From Pampus argenteus (Eukaryota; Chordata; Actinopteri; Scombriformes; Stromateidae): a stretch of DNA of 64,000 nucleotides. A program made the translations under genes and the position numbers. The DNA lies in the NCBI GenBank assembly GCA_036937835.1, contig CM072862.1:21903001-21967000 (forward strand), written 5' to 3'. The notes under the pieces are model-generated. The model saw nothing but the letters and a program-made list of their open reading frames with translations. It was not told the origin of the DNA and searched no databases. Below, one piece after another: positions 38,064 through 43,435 of this stretch. Position 1 is the first letter of the stretch. Each line of letters begins with the position of its first letter.

Positions 38064-39949
38064 ATGGTCAATGTGAATCTATAAAGAAAAACAGAATAAT
38101 AATATTAGATAGCAAATCAACAGCTGTTTCAATAACGTCTCATTTACTCTACATAGTTCACACTTGTTGCATCATAATTTCCAGACACACTGCATAATCT
38201 GATCAGAGTACAAAGACCTGCTCCTTAATCCACATAATGCTGTCATTAACTTTAACTATTGTTGTAATATTCCCGAAAAATATTTGATTTATCGTCACTC
38301 ACTTGCTTTCACTGTGTATATTTTCCATGAAGATTCAGCTCCAGATCATTTAAAAAAAACAACTTTCTAAATATTTACTAACTAAAACCTTTGTAGGGCT
38401 CTGTGGCTCTGCAGAGGAGGTACATGCTTTCTGAGAGCTGTTCATGGAAGGGATTTCATAAAGCGTAAATAACTTTCTCCATCTATAATGATTCCGGTTA
38501 ACGTCTTTTAAAACAAAATGCAGACGAGAAATTAGTTTTGAATTGCGAGAGATTTATCAAGAAGCTGTACTGTAGGTCTACAGGCGACTATTGGAGAAGG
38601 AAAAGGAGAAGGAAATCCAGTTCAAAATGTTTTGTAACTATCCACAGTGATCAGAAACAATCAGACTCGCTCAGATAAAACAGTGTGAAGACACATGTTT
38701 GAAACTGCTTTGTACAGACATGAAGGCTTCGGATGTGATTCTCAAAATGGGGGTCTAGGACCACTCGGGGTCTTTAAGTGGCTGCCAGGAGGTCCTCGGC
38801 AGGTTGAGTCATTCTCGGTTAATCAATTCAATGAAATCAATGAAACATCAGACAACAGGGTGATGAGGAGATGTCCCCAAACAAACCGTTGAGAATCAGG
38901 AACTATCACATATTCAGTGTTTTTGCTTGAAAAAAAAAAGATTAATTTTCATCCAATCGATTAACCGACTACTTCCAGTGATCAGGTTCCTAATAATGCA
39001 CTCCAAAACAAAAAAAACCCCAAAAAATGTCAAATGAAAATGGTATTAAGATGTTTATGCAAATAATTGAAACAAAACAAACAAAAAACCTCACAGATCC
39101 TCCAGATCTTATCATGAGGAAGCCTGTGTTGTAATGCCTTTCTTTTTTGGGGGTTATTGATCATTTAAAAATAAACTTTGGGATTTCCTGCGCCAGAATT
39201 TATCACCTGAAATCAACAGCGTTTGGCTGCCTTCCCCTCAGTGATACATCCTCGCCTTTACTGCCTGACAGTGTTTAGGTTTTCTCTTAAGGACACACAG
39301 CTAATTTATACCCGATGGGCCAGCGTGCATCCAGACTCCTCGTTTCTGTAATCTCAGGAGAGGCCTAAACTTTTAACAACTACACCACAAACTAAAAGGA
39401 AAGACTGTGAGGATGAACATGCATGAGGCTGGAGGCTGGGGAGAGAAGATGTGAAGATTCCCACCGGGCCTGACAGCTGATAAGCAACTCCATTATGATA
39501 ATAGTAATAATAATAATAATAATACAGCATCCCATGTTTCCTGCCCTTCACTGGCGAGGTCAGAGGTCTGTGTCAGCAGCAGAGGCACTGCTCAAAGGCA
39601 GATGGGACTTGAACCTCTGATGATTCAATGGAAACAAGGTCTCTCCAAGCTCCCAAGACTAAGCTGCAAAACGTTGATCTTAATTGATTCAAAACCCCCA
39701 AAACCTTGTAAACGCATGTCACAGCTGGCCTGCCCTCCAACCGTGAGGACTGCTGCAAATGTGCACAACAAAAGCAGACACAACATCTGAAAACGTGGCA
39801 AAAAATGTACTCAACATCGACTAACCTGCTTCATGTGATAATCCAAATGTTGTGCAGCTATCCGGGACAGTCAGAAGAAGTGCGGTGAAGAAGTGGATGA
39901 GAGAAGCTCCTCGTCCCAAAGTGTGAAACCCGCAGTGTGAACGGGTCAT
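1..39949 (-). CDS. adamts7: ADAMTS7 metalloprotease gene, 19 coding exons, 3' end outside window
   Basis: Secreted zinc endopeptidase of the extracellular matrix; mammalian ADAMTS7 is known to cleave COMP and thrombospondin-1. Spliced in phase, the 19 exons give about 1400 residues. They encode signal peptide (1 to about 32), prodomain to about 256 with a cysteine-switch type TCGV at Cys222, a polybasic convertase region (244-256), metalloprotease from about 263, disintegrin-like domain, TSR1 (561-614), cysteine-rich domain and spacer to about 840, TSR2 (845-901), TSR3, TSR4 (to 1014) and a long mucin-like region. The zinc site is complete: His408, Glu409, His412, His418, with Met435 as the Met-turn. 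ADAMTS7 is preferred over ADAMTS12 because the segment with VDDFYYDYNFINFHED in exon 19 and LLFQETNPG in exon 16 match human ADAMTS7 as I remember it. Human ADAMTS7 is about 1686 residues, so roughly 300 residues lie to the left of the window. Confidence 0.93.
1281..2049 (-). other. ADAMTS7 intron 18
   Basis: 769 bases. Low-complexity A and T runs (1880-1893, 1981-1992). Nothing else seen. Confidence 0.85.
2050..2263 (-). CDS. adamts7: ADAMTS7 exon 18: thrombospondin repeat 3 and start of TSR4
   Basis: Residues 902-973. It reads WWVGEWQKCSSSCGSSGLAK, then CEHIPKPV and HIPCPADWTAGSWSK. An ATA codon at the junction gives Ile. The acceptor is tatag at 2264-2265, close to a long TA repeat in the intron. 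The donor is gtgagt. Confidence 0.92.
2294..2336 (+). repeat. (TA)n microsatellite next to ADAMTS7 exon 18
   Basis: About 43 bases of alternating T and A only 30 bases from the exon 18 acceptor, in the branch-point area of intron 17. Confidence 0.97.
3425..3456 (+). repeat. (GT)n microsatellite, intron 17
   Basis: About 16 GT units just beyond ADAMTS7 exon 17 on the 3' (lower-coordinate) side. Confidence 0.95.
3516..3642 (-). CDS. adamts7: ADAMTS7 exon 17: thrombospondin repeat 2
   Basis: Residues 860-901 plus two bases. It reads VQRQIVHCVEKTTGIVEEHF and ends CNKEPCPV plus AT before gtgagt. Confidence 0.92.
3643..6559 (-). other. ADAMTS7 intron 16
   Basis: 2.9 kb, AT-rich. One degenerate repeat fragment (6172-6212). 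No exon or RNA gene seen. Confidence 0.8.
6172..6212 (+). repeat. Degenerate copy of the same fish repeat in ADAMTS7 intron 16
   Basis: TTTTACTTAGAAGACACTTT then TATCCAAACCTACA is a weaker match to the motif seen at 21004-21053. Confidence 0.35.
6560..6701 (-). CDS. adamts7: ADAMTS7 exon 16: end of spacer and start of TSR2, with two possible acceptors
   Basis: Residues 813-859. The start at 6701 adds LLFQ ahead of ETNPGVRYEYTI, which matches human ADAMTS7 as I recall it. A second acceptor 12 bases downstream (start 6689) would remove exactly those four residues in frame. TSR2 starts FWKYGFWTECSVTCGT. The donor is gtaaga. Confidence 0.88.
6816..7060 (-). CDS. adamts7: ADAMTS7 exon 15: spacer domain
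   Basis: Residues 731-812, reading YVDIGLIPAYARDIRIEEVA, then KYFLNGGWTIQWNGEYKAAG and ENLTSPGPTMEPLWIQ. This cysteine-poor domain governs matrix and substrate binding in the family. It ends before gtagga, phase 0. Confidence 0.94.
7216..7336 (-). CDS. adamts7: ADAMTS7 exon 14: end of cysteine-rich domain
   Basis: Residues 691-730 plus one base. It reads NIGCDYVIESSAVEDRCGVC followed by HGNGSTC, a hallmark of this domain. The donor is gtacat, phase 1. Confidence 0.93.
7337..7895 (-). other. ADAMTS7 intron 13
   Basis: 559 bases with nothing recognisable. The neighbouring introns 12, 14 and 15 are only 95-155 bases. Confidence 0.85.
7896..8029 (-). CDS. adamts7: ADAMTS7 exon 13: cysteine-rich domain
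   Basis: Residues 646-690, reading VNPCELHCRPLNEHFSEKMR and ending MCVNGICK. The DGTPC motif is typical of the ADAMTS cysteine-rich domain. Confidence 0.93.
8125..8294 (-). CDS. adamts7: ADAMTS7 exon 12: end of TSR1 and start of cysteine-rich domain
   Basis: Residues 589-645 plus one base. It reads PKYRGKYCLGERLRYKICN, then the cysteine-rich domain QCSHFNAMPYKGKFYKW. It ends phase 1 before gtgagc. The following intron is only 95 bases. Confidence 0.93.
8295..9443 (-). other. ADAMTS7 intron 11
   Basis: 1.1 kb of AT-rich sequence with nothing recognisable. Confidence 0.85.
9444..9589 (-). CDS. adamts7: ADAMTS7 exon 11: thrombospondin repeat 1
   Basis: Residues 541-588 plus two bases. WCISGQCVAAGYHPDSVNGG leads into the TSR WASWSEWSACSRSCGAGVQS. 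The donor is gtaggt at 9443. An alternative two bases upstream (gtgtag) would break phase with exon 12. Confidence 0.93.
9590..10381 (-). other. ADAMTS7 intron 10
   Basis: 792 bases, with short homopolymer runs only. Confidence 0.85.
10382..10474 (-). CDS. adamts7: ADAMTS7 exon 10: disintegrin-like domain
   Basis: Thirty-one codons, residues 510-540, reading NVCSTLWCTVGTTCHSKLDG and ending CGEDK. The donor is gttgat, which is weaker than its neighbours but keeps phase 0 and joins to WCISGQC as expected. Confidence 0.9.
10724..10755. other. Perfect 14-bp stem hairpin, ADAMTS7 intron 9
   Basis: CGCACACACAGCAA (10724-10737) pairs with TTGCTGTGTGTGTG (10742-10755) around a 4-base loop, with one G-T wobble. 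Its function is unknown. It may simply be a chance inversion of CA/GT sequence. Confidence 0.6.
13383..13713 (+). mobile_element. Dispersed non-autonomous fish repeat in ADAMTS7 intron 9
   Basis: The stretch from CCAGCAGGGGGCGACTCC through TTGATTTATTACCTCAGT, TTATGGTCCCATTTAGAG and GATTGACAAGTCGCTACC is a sequence I recognise as widely repeated in percomorph genomes. It continues with a second repeated motif (CCCTAAACTTAACCAAG, 13671-13687). It has no coding capacity. The family name is uncertain. Confidence 0.55.
13391..13405 (+). promoter_or_regulatory. CTCF-like motif inside the intron 9 repeat
   Basis: CCAGCAGGGGGCGAC fits the CTCF core consensus (CCASYAGRKGGCR) at every core position. 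It lies at the edge of a dispersed repeat, so it may be one of many repeat-borne copies. Confidence 0.4.
14025..14051 (+). repeat. (AC)n microsatellite, intron 9
   Basis: About 13 CA units. Confidence 0.95.
14190..14237 (+). repeat. (GT)n microsatellite, intron 9
   Basis: About 22 GT units, followed by a G-rich stretch (14238-14251). Confidence 0.95.
14681..14729 (+). repeat. (CAC)n trinucleotide repeat, intron 9
   Basis: CAC units with interspersed CAG, ending in CAGCAGCAG. Confidence 0.95.
15841..15985 (-). CDS. adamts7: ADAMTS7 exon 9: end of protease and start of disintegrin-like domain
   Basis: Residues 461-509. It begins DRGWGWCLDDAPVKDKL, continues with PGVLYNAAHQCQLQYG, and ends CDDMD before gtaagg. 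The cysteine spacing fits the ADAMTS disintegrin-like domain. Confidence 0.93.
16503..16560 (+). repeat. Possible SINE-like tail fragment in ADAMTS7 intron 8
   Basis: TTGTGATATTGGGTTACACA followed by AATACAATTGACTGG resembles the fish repeat tail TGATATTGGGCTATATAAAT plus ATTGA units. Degenerate and short. Confidence 0.3.
17776..17800. other. Perfect 10-bp stem hairpin, ADAMTS7 intron 8
   Basis: CTGTGGTCCT and AGGACCACAG flank a 5-base loop. Too short for a microRNA precursor on its own. No role is inferred. Confidence 0.55.
20392..20418 (+). repeat. (CA)n microsatellite, intron 8
   Basis: About 13 units. Confidence 0.93.
21004..21053 (+). repeat. Short dispersed fish repeat fragment in ADAMTS7 intron 8
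   Basis: TACATTTATTAATTTAACAG then ACGCTTTTGTCCAAAGCGA resembles the common fish motif ATTTAGCAGACGCTTTTATC. It overlaps in content with the repeat at 44711-44760 read on the other strand. Confidence 0.5.
21324..21347 (+). repeat. (GT)n microsatellite beside ADAMTS7 exon 8 donor
   Basis: About 12 GT units starting eight bases past the exon 8 donor, on the transcript 3' side. CA-rich in transcript sense. Confidence 0.95.
21356..21499 (-). CDS. adamts7: ADAMTS7 exon 8: third zinc ligand and Met-turn
   Basis: Residues 413-460 plus two bases. NFGIQHDG completes the HExxHxxGxxH motif with His418. The Met-turn is YVMSPQ (Met435). The exon ends RQYITRFL plus GA before gtgagt. Confidence 0.95.
21906..21933 (+). 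repeat. (GT)n microsatellite, intron 7
   Basis: About 14 units after a TATATA run. Confidence 0.93.
22706..22734 (+). repeat. Poly(A) tract, intron 7
   Basis: About 30 consecutive A residues. This could be the tail of an old retroposon, but no body was recognised upstream. Confidence 0.9.
24488..24507 (+). repeat. (TTC)n repeat, intron 7
   Basis: About six TTC units. Confidence 0.9.
24618..24656 (+). repeat. (GT)n microsatellite beside ADAMTS7 exon 7 donor
   Basis: About 19 units, 11 bases beyond the exon 7 donor on the transcript 3' side. Confidence 0.95.
24668..24817 (-). CDS. adamts7: ADAMTS7 exon 7: catalytic zinc helix
   Basis: Residues 363-412 plus two bases. It carries CETLGLSHVAGMCQPHRSC and then AHELGH with His408, Glu409 and His412. 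The codon after GH is split across the intron (AA, then C) and gives Asn413. The third zinc ligand, His418, lies in exon 8. Confidence 0.95.
24818..26626 (-). other. ADAMTS7 introns 6 (this span) and 5 (26752-27244)
   Basis: Intron 6 holds a short GA run at 24829-24841 next to the exon 7 acceptor and the TC/TA repeat. Intron 5 (493 bases) has nothing recognisable. Confidence 0.8.
25942..26011 (+). repeat. Compound (TC)n(TA)n microsatellite, ADAMTS7 intron 6
   Basis: About 20 bases of TC followed by about 49 bases of TA, no interruptions. Confidence 0.97.
26627..26751 (-). CDS. adamts7: ADAMTS7 exon 6: metalloprotease
   Basis: Residues 322-362 plus two bases. It reads DDLKITHHADNSLNSFCKW and later HHDVAVLLTR, as expected for this family. 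The exon ends AG before gtaaat, phase 2. Confidence 0.93.
27245..27328 (-). CDS. adamts7: ADAMTS7 exon 5: metalloprotease
   Basis: Twenty-eight codons, residues 294-321, reading VAGLFRDASIGNAINIVVV and ending LLEQDE. Clean ag/gt borders, phase 0 at both ends. Confidence 0.93.
27329..30473 (-). other. ADAMTS7 intron 4
   Basis: 3.1 kb, with one degenerate repeat fragment and A-rich AAAAT runs (28427-28457, 29790-29811). Nothing else seen. Confidence 0.8.
28493..28535 (+). repeat. Degenerate fragment of an ATTAATCGATTAG-type fish repeat
   Basis: GAGCTGCAACAATCAGTCAA then TTAATCAATCAGATCAACAG resembles a common teleost MITE-like sequence beginning GGGCTGCAACTA. Related fragments occur at 34231-34290 and 38931-38985. 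Confidence 0.4.
30474..30676 (-). CDS. adamts7: ADAMTS7 exon 4: propeptide cleavage region and start of protease
   Basis: Residues 226-293. A strongly basic run (244-256, including RRRRR and RPR) precedes SVSKEKWVETLVVAD. Several R-x-x-R furin-type sites fit within it, so the exact cleavage point is open. The exon ends VLAVMNI before gtaagt. Confidence 0.93.
31441..31467 (+). repeat. (GTTT)n repeat, intron 3
   Basis: Five to six GTTT units. Confidence 0.9.
31840..31860 (+). repeat. (GT)n microsatellite beside ADAMTS7 exon 3 donor
   Basis: Short GT run 24 bases past the exon 3 donor. Confidence 0.9.
31885..32068 (-). CDS. adamts7: ADAMTS7 exon 3: prodomain with cysteine switch
   Basis: Residues 165-225. 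It starts TGLFKLSGEEFFIRPLE and ends NGTCGVK plus one base. Cys222 in TCGV is the likely cysteine-switch residue. Asn219 (NGT) is an N-glycosylation sequon. The donor is gtaaat. Confidence 0.92.
33306..33384 (+). repeat. Direct repeat copy 1 (intron 2 of ADAMTS7)
   Basis: About 80 bases resemble 36013-36092 in the same orientation. The 25-base core at 33352-33376 is identical to 36060-36084. Confidence 0.6.
34231..34290 (+). repeat. Degenerate ATTAATCGATTAG-type repeat fragment, intron 2
   Basis: Holds CAACTAATTGATTAATCGAC and following AT-rich sequence, related in words to 28493-28535. Confidence 0.35.
36013..36092 (+). repeat. Direct repeat copy 2 (intron 2 of ADAMTS7)
   Basis: Partner of 33306-33384, about 2.7 kb away. 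It differs by scattered substitutions and an A-rich expansion. Confidence 0.6.
36822..37189 (-). CDS. adamts7: ADAMTS7 exon 2: prodomain
   Basis: Residues 42-164. It begins after a pyrimidine-rich tract and ag, reads ERFLQNLPQYEVVHPSRVD, and ends AISTCDGL before gtgagt (phase 0). The QCHFLGEV and AISTCDGL motifs are typical of the ADAMTS prodomain and carry conserved cysteines. Confidence 0.92.
38009..38064 (+). repeat. Compound CA/TA microsatellite, intron 1
   Basis: CA units, ATATGTA, CA units, then about 11 AT units. Confidence 0.95.
38931..38985 (+). repeat. Degenerate ATTAATCGATTAG-type repeat fragment, intron 1
   Basis: Holds GATTAATTTTCATCCAATCG then ATTAACCGACTACTT, related to the two fragments above. 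Confidence 0.35.
39496..39523 (+). repeat. (TAA)n repeat, intron 1
   Basis: About eight units. It creates a false poly-Tyr ORF on minus. Confidence 0.9.
39826..39949 (-). CDS. adamts7: ADAMTS7 exon 1: start codon and signal peptide
   Basis: ATG at 39949-39947 in an AAAATGA context begins MTRSHCGF. The hydrophobic run ASLIHFFTALLLTVP (15-29) is followed by small residues, which is a plausible signal peptide. The exon ends GAAGCAG before gttagt, phase 1, and joins exon 2 to give the sequence EAERFLQ. No better upstream in-frame ATG was seen. Confidence 0.8.
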
Positions 39950-41290
39950 TTTGTCAGGACAGTAGCCTGCACTTAAAAAAAACAAACATTTAATTCCTTT
40001 TCTAACACAGCGTCGATTGTCATTTCAAATCATTTCCATTTGCCTTTGTCGGCCATTTAAACTGTGACAGTCCCAAACTAAACTTTCTCCAGTTTTAAGG
40101 CTTCAACATCGTCTGAATCCACGACTTGTTTGTATTTCGGTGTTGCTGGTAGTTGTTGCGCCTTCTGTCCTCCATCAGTCTCCTCCCGACAGCCAGTGAC
40201 AGCTTAAAAACTTTTTTTTCCATGCAAACTTTCGCAGAGCCACCCCCACAGATGGGTGGACTTAAGACAATGGGCTATCTTTCAGTAGGACGAGGGGCTT
40301 AAAGGGGAATGCTGCTCCAAGAAAACGGATGTAATGCTGCGATCCAATTGGCAGTTGCATTCATAACTGAGGTCTTTTTTTTTTTTTTTTTGGTTCTCTG
40401 TGGGTTCAGATGAGGACCAGTTTTTGGTCACTGTGAGTTTGAGAAAGTTTTACTGATCATGAGGTTTTTAGTTGTGTGCGTCTTTTACACTATAAATAGT
40501 TCCGGTCCAGTTGAGAACAGTGAGACAAAGTCTTCATAAAGTCATGGAGGGAAGATGAGTTACAGATGAGTTGCACTGATATGAAAATAAAATATATTTA
40601 TATTATATTATATCTGGAGCTGCGCGCAAAGCGATGTCTTAAACTTATGATGGCTTTAAATATGTCTTAATGATAAAAAATAAAATAAAAGTTTATTTAG
40701 CAGTCTTCATACCACATTAAAACTAGAATAAAGTCTGTCATCATCATCCACATGAACACTAAACTGAACATCATTGTTTTATCTTATCTGTCCAAGCTTA
40801 GTGCCCCCTCTAGCGGAGGGATACAAGCACTGTGGATCACTGATCCGTGGATGCAACAAGAGAAACCACCATGAGGTTAGACGCGTATAGATTCCGATAA
40901 ACAGACAAACAGCAGCGTAAAGGGGATAAAAATGTAGTTTACTTAAATATGACATGTATATGTCTGAAATAATAATTAGTATTTTCACTTTTTATTAGCA
41001 GTGTTCACATTTTATTCCCCCTCTTGTCAAGTCTTATTTTTTATATATTTAAATTGGATTATTATAATAATAAAAGGGTCATAAACGACTCAACTGGATG
41101 CATTTTTACGCACGCTGTGGCTGAATGAGTTGACCGGTTGGGGAAAGATAAATAAAGATTCATGTGAAACCCCAACAACAATAATCTAATCCAGACCTCT
41201 TGTTGTTGTTTGCTGCTAGGATTCAATATGCTTTATGCTTATGTACATGACTGAACCAGTCTGTCTGTTTGTCTGTCACGTTTCATCCGA
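39950..41290. other. Intergenic region between divergent adamts7 and rxfp3-like genes
   Basis: Holds the adamts7 upstream region and no ORF of note. In minus sense a strong acceptor-like tract ends at 39967-39968 (T-rich, then tgcag), so a 5' UTR exon may lie further right. A run of T is at 40377-40391. TATAAATAG occurs near 40492, and AT-rich sequence at 41030-41075. Confidence 0.5.
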
Positions 41291-41332
41291 CCAATCGTTG
41301 CTCAGCAGCGGAGCGACACACGTGTATAAAAA
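41291..41332 (+). promoter_or_regulatory. Core promoter of the RXFP3-like gene
   Basis: A CCAAT box at 41291-41295, an E-box CACGTG at 41319-41324 and a TATA box TATAAAAA at 41325-41332 stand in typical order about 160-200 bases before the start codon. Transcription would begin near 41355. The E-box directly abuts the TATA box. No competing TATA was seen between here and the ATG. Confidence 0.65.
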
Positions 41333-41354
41333 GCAGAACATGGGCCAGCTGTCA

Positions 41355-41490
41355 TTCACTGAGGTGTGATGAAGACCAACGTTCATGAGTGTTAATTGAA
41401 TGGGGGGATAAAAGCTTGGACATTTTTGGCATGGCGTGTCTGGGTTGTGTTTCCATCTAGTCTGTGCGTGTAGTAGGAAGACTAGTAAAG
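41355..41490 (+). promoter_or_regulatory. Predicted 5' UTR of the RXFP3-like gene with four upstream ORFs
   Basis: Four short ATG-initiated ORFs lie at 41369-41395, 41385-41399, 41400-41411 and 41431-41460. Each ends before the main ATG at 41491. If transcription starts near 41355, all would be in the leader and could limit translation of the receptor. Confidence 0.5.
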
Positions 41491-42636
41491 ATGGATGAGA
41501 CATTTAACCACAGCGGAGCGTTGAACCGAAGTTCATCCGCTGATGACAAATTCAGTTTCGAAGACATCGACGTTGGCGCGGACGGCACCCCCATCCTGAG
41601 GATACTCATCTCCGTGGTGTACTCTGTTGTTTGCGCAGTGGGCTTGGTGGGCAATCTGCTCGTCTTTTTCCTCATGAGGCTACGACAGGGTCGAAAGAGA
41701 TCCACCATCAATGTTTTCATCGTCAACTTGGCAGTGACGGACTTCCAGTTCGTGCTCACGCTGCCCTTCTGGGCTGTGGACACCGCGCTGGACTTCAGCT
41801 GGCCGTTTGGAGACGCCATGTGTAAAATCATCCTCTCGGTCACCGTGATGAACATGTACGCCAGCGTGTTTTTCCTCACTGCCATGAGTGTGACTCGTTA
41901 CCTGTCCGTCGCGTCCGCCTTGAAGAAGAAATCCTACAGGAGGTCACGGTGCGTGAAGTGGGTGTGCGCGGTGCTGTGGGTGGCGGCGACCGTCGCCACG
42001 GCTCCGACAGCCGTCTTCTCCACCGTGACTGTGGTCGCTGGAGAAAAACTTTGCCTCCTCAAGTTCCCAGAAGGACACGACTGGCTCGCCCTCTATCACA
42101 TCCAGAAGATCTTGATCGCTTTTGTCATCCCTATGCTCATCGTCTCCGTCAACTATGTGATGCTTCTGCGCTTCGTGAGACGTAGGAGTATGGAGAGCAG
42201 CAACCCCAAACGCAGGTCGAGAGTCACCAAATCTGTCGCTATAGTGGTTTTGTCTTTTTTCTGCTGCTGGATGCCAAATCACGCCATCACCTTCTGGGGC
42301 GTCTTGGTCAAATTTAACGCAGTCAATTGGGATAAGTCATATTACATGGTGCACACGTATGTCTTCCCTGTTACTGTGTGCTTGGCGCACACGAACAGCT
42401 GCTTGAACCCGGTGCTTTACTGCCTGATGAGGCCGGAGATCAGGAAGATGCTCAGCCGTTTGTTCTGGAGAGTTTCCACTCCGTCCTCCAACAAAGGCTG
42501 CGCGACGCGCTCTTTTACGCAGGGAGAAACTCACGGAGTCGTGCCTCTCCAGATTATGGACAACGGAGAGTACACGCTGTCCATCATAGACCGTAAAGGC
42601 TTATCAAGCTCCAAAAACATCCCGCACCTTCAATAA
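41491..42636 (+). CDS. rxfp3: Relaxin-3 receptor-like class A GPCR (RXFP3 type), single exon
   Basis: A 381-residue seven-helix receptor, probably Gi-coupled and bound by relaxin-3/INSL5-type peptides as in the family. N-terminal sequons are Asn6 (NHS) and Asn12 (NRS). Helices lie at roughly 35-61, 72-96, 110-138, 154-178, 200-227, 247-272 and 285-311. Cys111 and Cys188 form the conserved extracellular disulfide. The helix 3 motif is TRY (135-137) instead of DRY, helix 6 has CWMPN (259-263), and helix 7 has NPVLY (306-310). LPFWAVD, NMYASVFFLTAMSVTRY and HTNSCLNPVLYCL closely resemble human RXFP3 as I remember it. The start is the ATG at 41491 (AAGATGG context). The frame stays open upstream to a GTG at 41464, but there is no ATG there. 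Fish carry several RXFP3 paralogues, and which one this is cannot be decided from sequence alone. Confidence 0.93.
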   Translation: MDETFNHSGALNRSSSADDKFSFEDIDVGADGTPILRILISVVYSVVCAVGLVGNLLVFFLMRLRQGRKRSTINVFIVNLAVTDFQFVLTLPFWAVDTALDFSWPFGDAMCKIILSVTVMNMYASVFFLTAMSVTRYLSVASALKKKSYRRSRCVKWVCAVLWVAATVATAPTAVFSTVTVVAGEKLCLLKFPEGHDWLALYHIQKILIAFVIPMLIVSVNYVMLLRFVRRRSMESSNPKRRSRVTKSVAIVVLSFFCCWMPNHAITFWGVLVKFNAVNWDKSYYMVHTYVFPVTVCLAHTNSCLNPVLYCLMRPEIRKMLSRLFWRVSTPSSNKGCATRSFTQGETHGVVPLQIMDNGEYTLSIIDRKGLSSSKNIPHLQ

Positions 42637-42861
42637 GTTGAGCCTGGGTGAAAACAGACCGCAGCTGCTGCTTCATAGGCGTGTTGTGTCCACCTGTAAC
42701 TGCCATTACTCGCGCGTAAAGCTTTCGCTGATGTCCTAGATTTGAACATTTAAACGACACATGCACACAGTGTGTCATCATGACATGCGATACGCTGACA
42801 TGTGTAATGTGGCTAATTATGTAATTCCTGCAAAAAAATGACTTGTTGATTCCGTTGAAGG

Positions 42862-42867
42862 AATAAA
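42862..42867 (+). terminator. Poly(A) signal of the RXFP3-like gene
   Basis: AATAAA about 225 bases after the stop codon, followed by a T-rich stretch (42880-42905) that resembles a downstream element. Confidence 0.6.
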
Positions 42868-43177
42868 ACAACGTGTATTTTCTTTCTTTTTCTCCTCTTT
42901 TTTTCATTTGCGGCTGCAAGCTTTTGTCATTTTTTAAGATTAGTTTATAGATTAGTTTGTATTTATTTTTTTGCCTTTATTTGACAGTGATAAGCGACAG
43001 AAGAAAAAAAAACAAATGAGAGGAGGAGAAAAACATCCCCATCACTCACAGTGATTGTATCATGTAAAAGCACCTGCAATGAACACGGAGGGGGTTATAA
43101 TAGAAGCACAAGGTTGTTTTCTATTTACTCTGTAAAGTCTGTCTGTAAATAAATTCATTTTCCATCTGAGGTATAAA

Positions 43178-43199
43178 GTGTGTGTGTGTGTGTGTGTTT
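43178..43199 (+). repeat. (GT)n microsatellite, intergenic
   Basis: About ten units downstream of the rxfp3-like gene. Confidence 0.93.
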
Positions 43200-43435
43200 T
43201 CTTCTCTGCTGTTTCATGCAGGTGTAATTTAACAAGGTATTGTAATTTCTGATGCATCAATGATTTTGTAAAATAATAAAAAGATTCATCATTCATTAAA
43301 ATATCATCTTCTTCATTCATTCTACTGGCTTAATGATCACATTTCTGGACCACATAAATATATAAATATTCACTAATATATATGAAGTATGAGTATTAGA
43401 TTAAAAGGCCATTACTAAGTTAATTTGCTGTCTTT

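Larger units (their letters stand above)
37190..39825 (-). other. ADAMTS7 intron 1
   Basis: 2.6 kb, with the CA/TA and TAA repeats and one MITE-like fragment. First introns often carry enhancers, but none can be named here. Confidence 0.75.

Noticed and set aside
39354..39551. ORF with a run of tyrosines on minus
   Set aside because: It comes from the TAA repeat; no domain is present.
40802..40817. CTCF-like GCCCCCTCTAGCGG near the receptor promoter
   Set aside because: It has one base too many in the core when aligned to the consensus on minus.
41464..41490. N-terminal extension of the receptor from a GTG codon
   Set aside because: There is no ATG, and vertebrate genes start at ATG; the ATG at 41491 has a good context.
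41457..41885. 142-codon ORF antisense to the receptor gene
   Set aside because: It is a shadow of the well-supported GPCR frame.
41491..42636. Angiotensin, bradykinin or somatostatin receptor instead of RXFP3
   Set aside because: These share only general class A motifs; the helix 2, 3 and 7 segments follow the RXFP3 pattern more closely.
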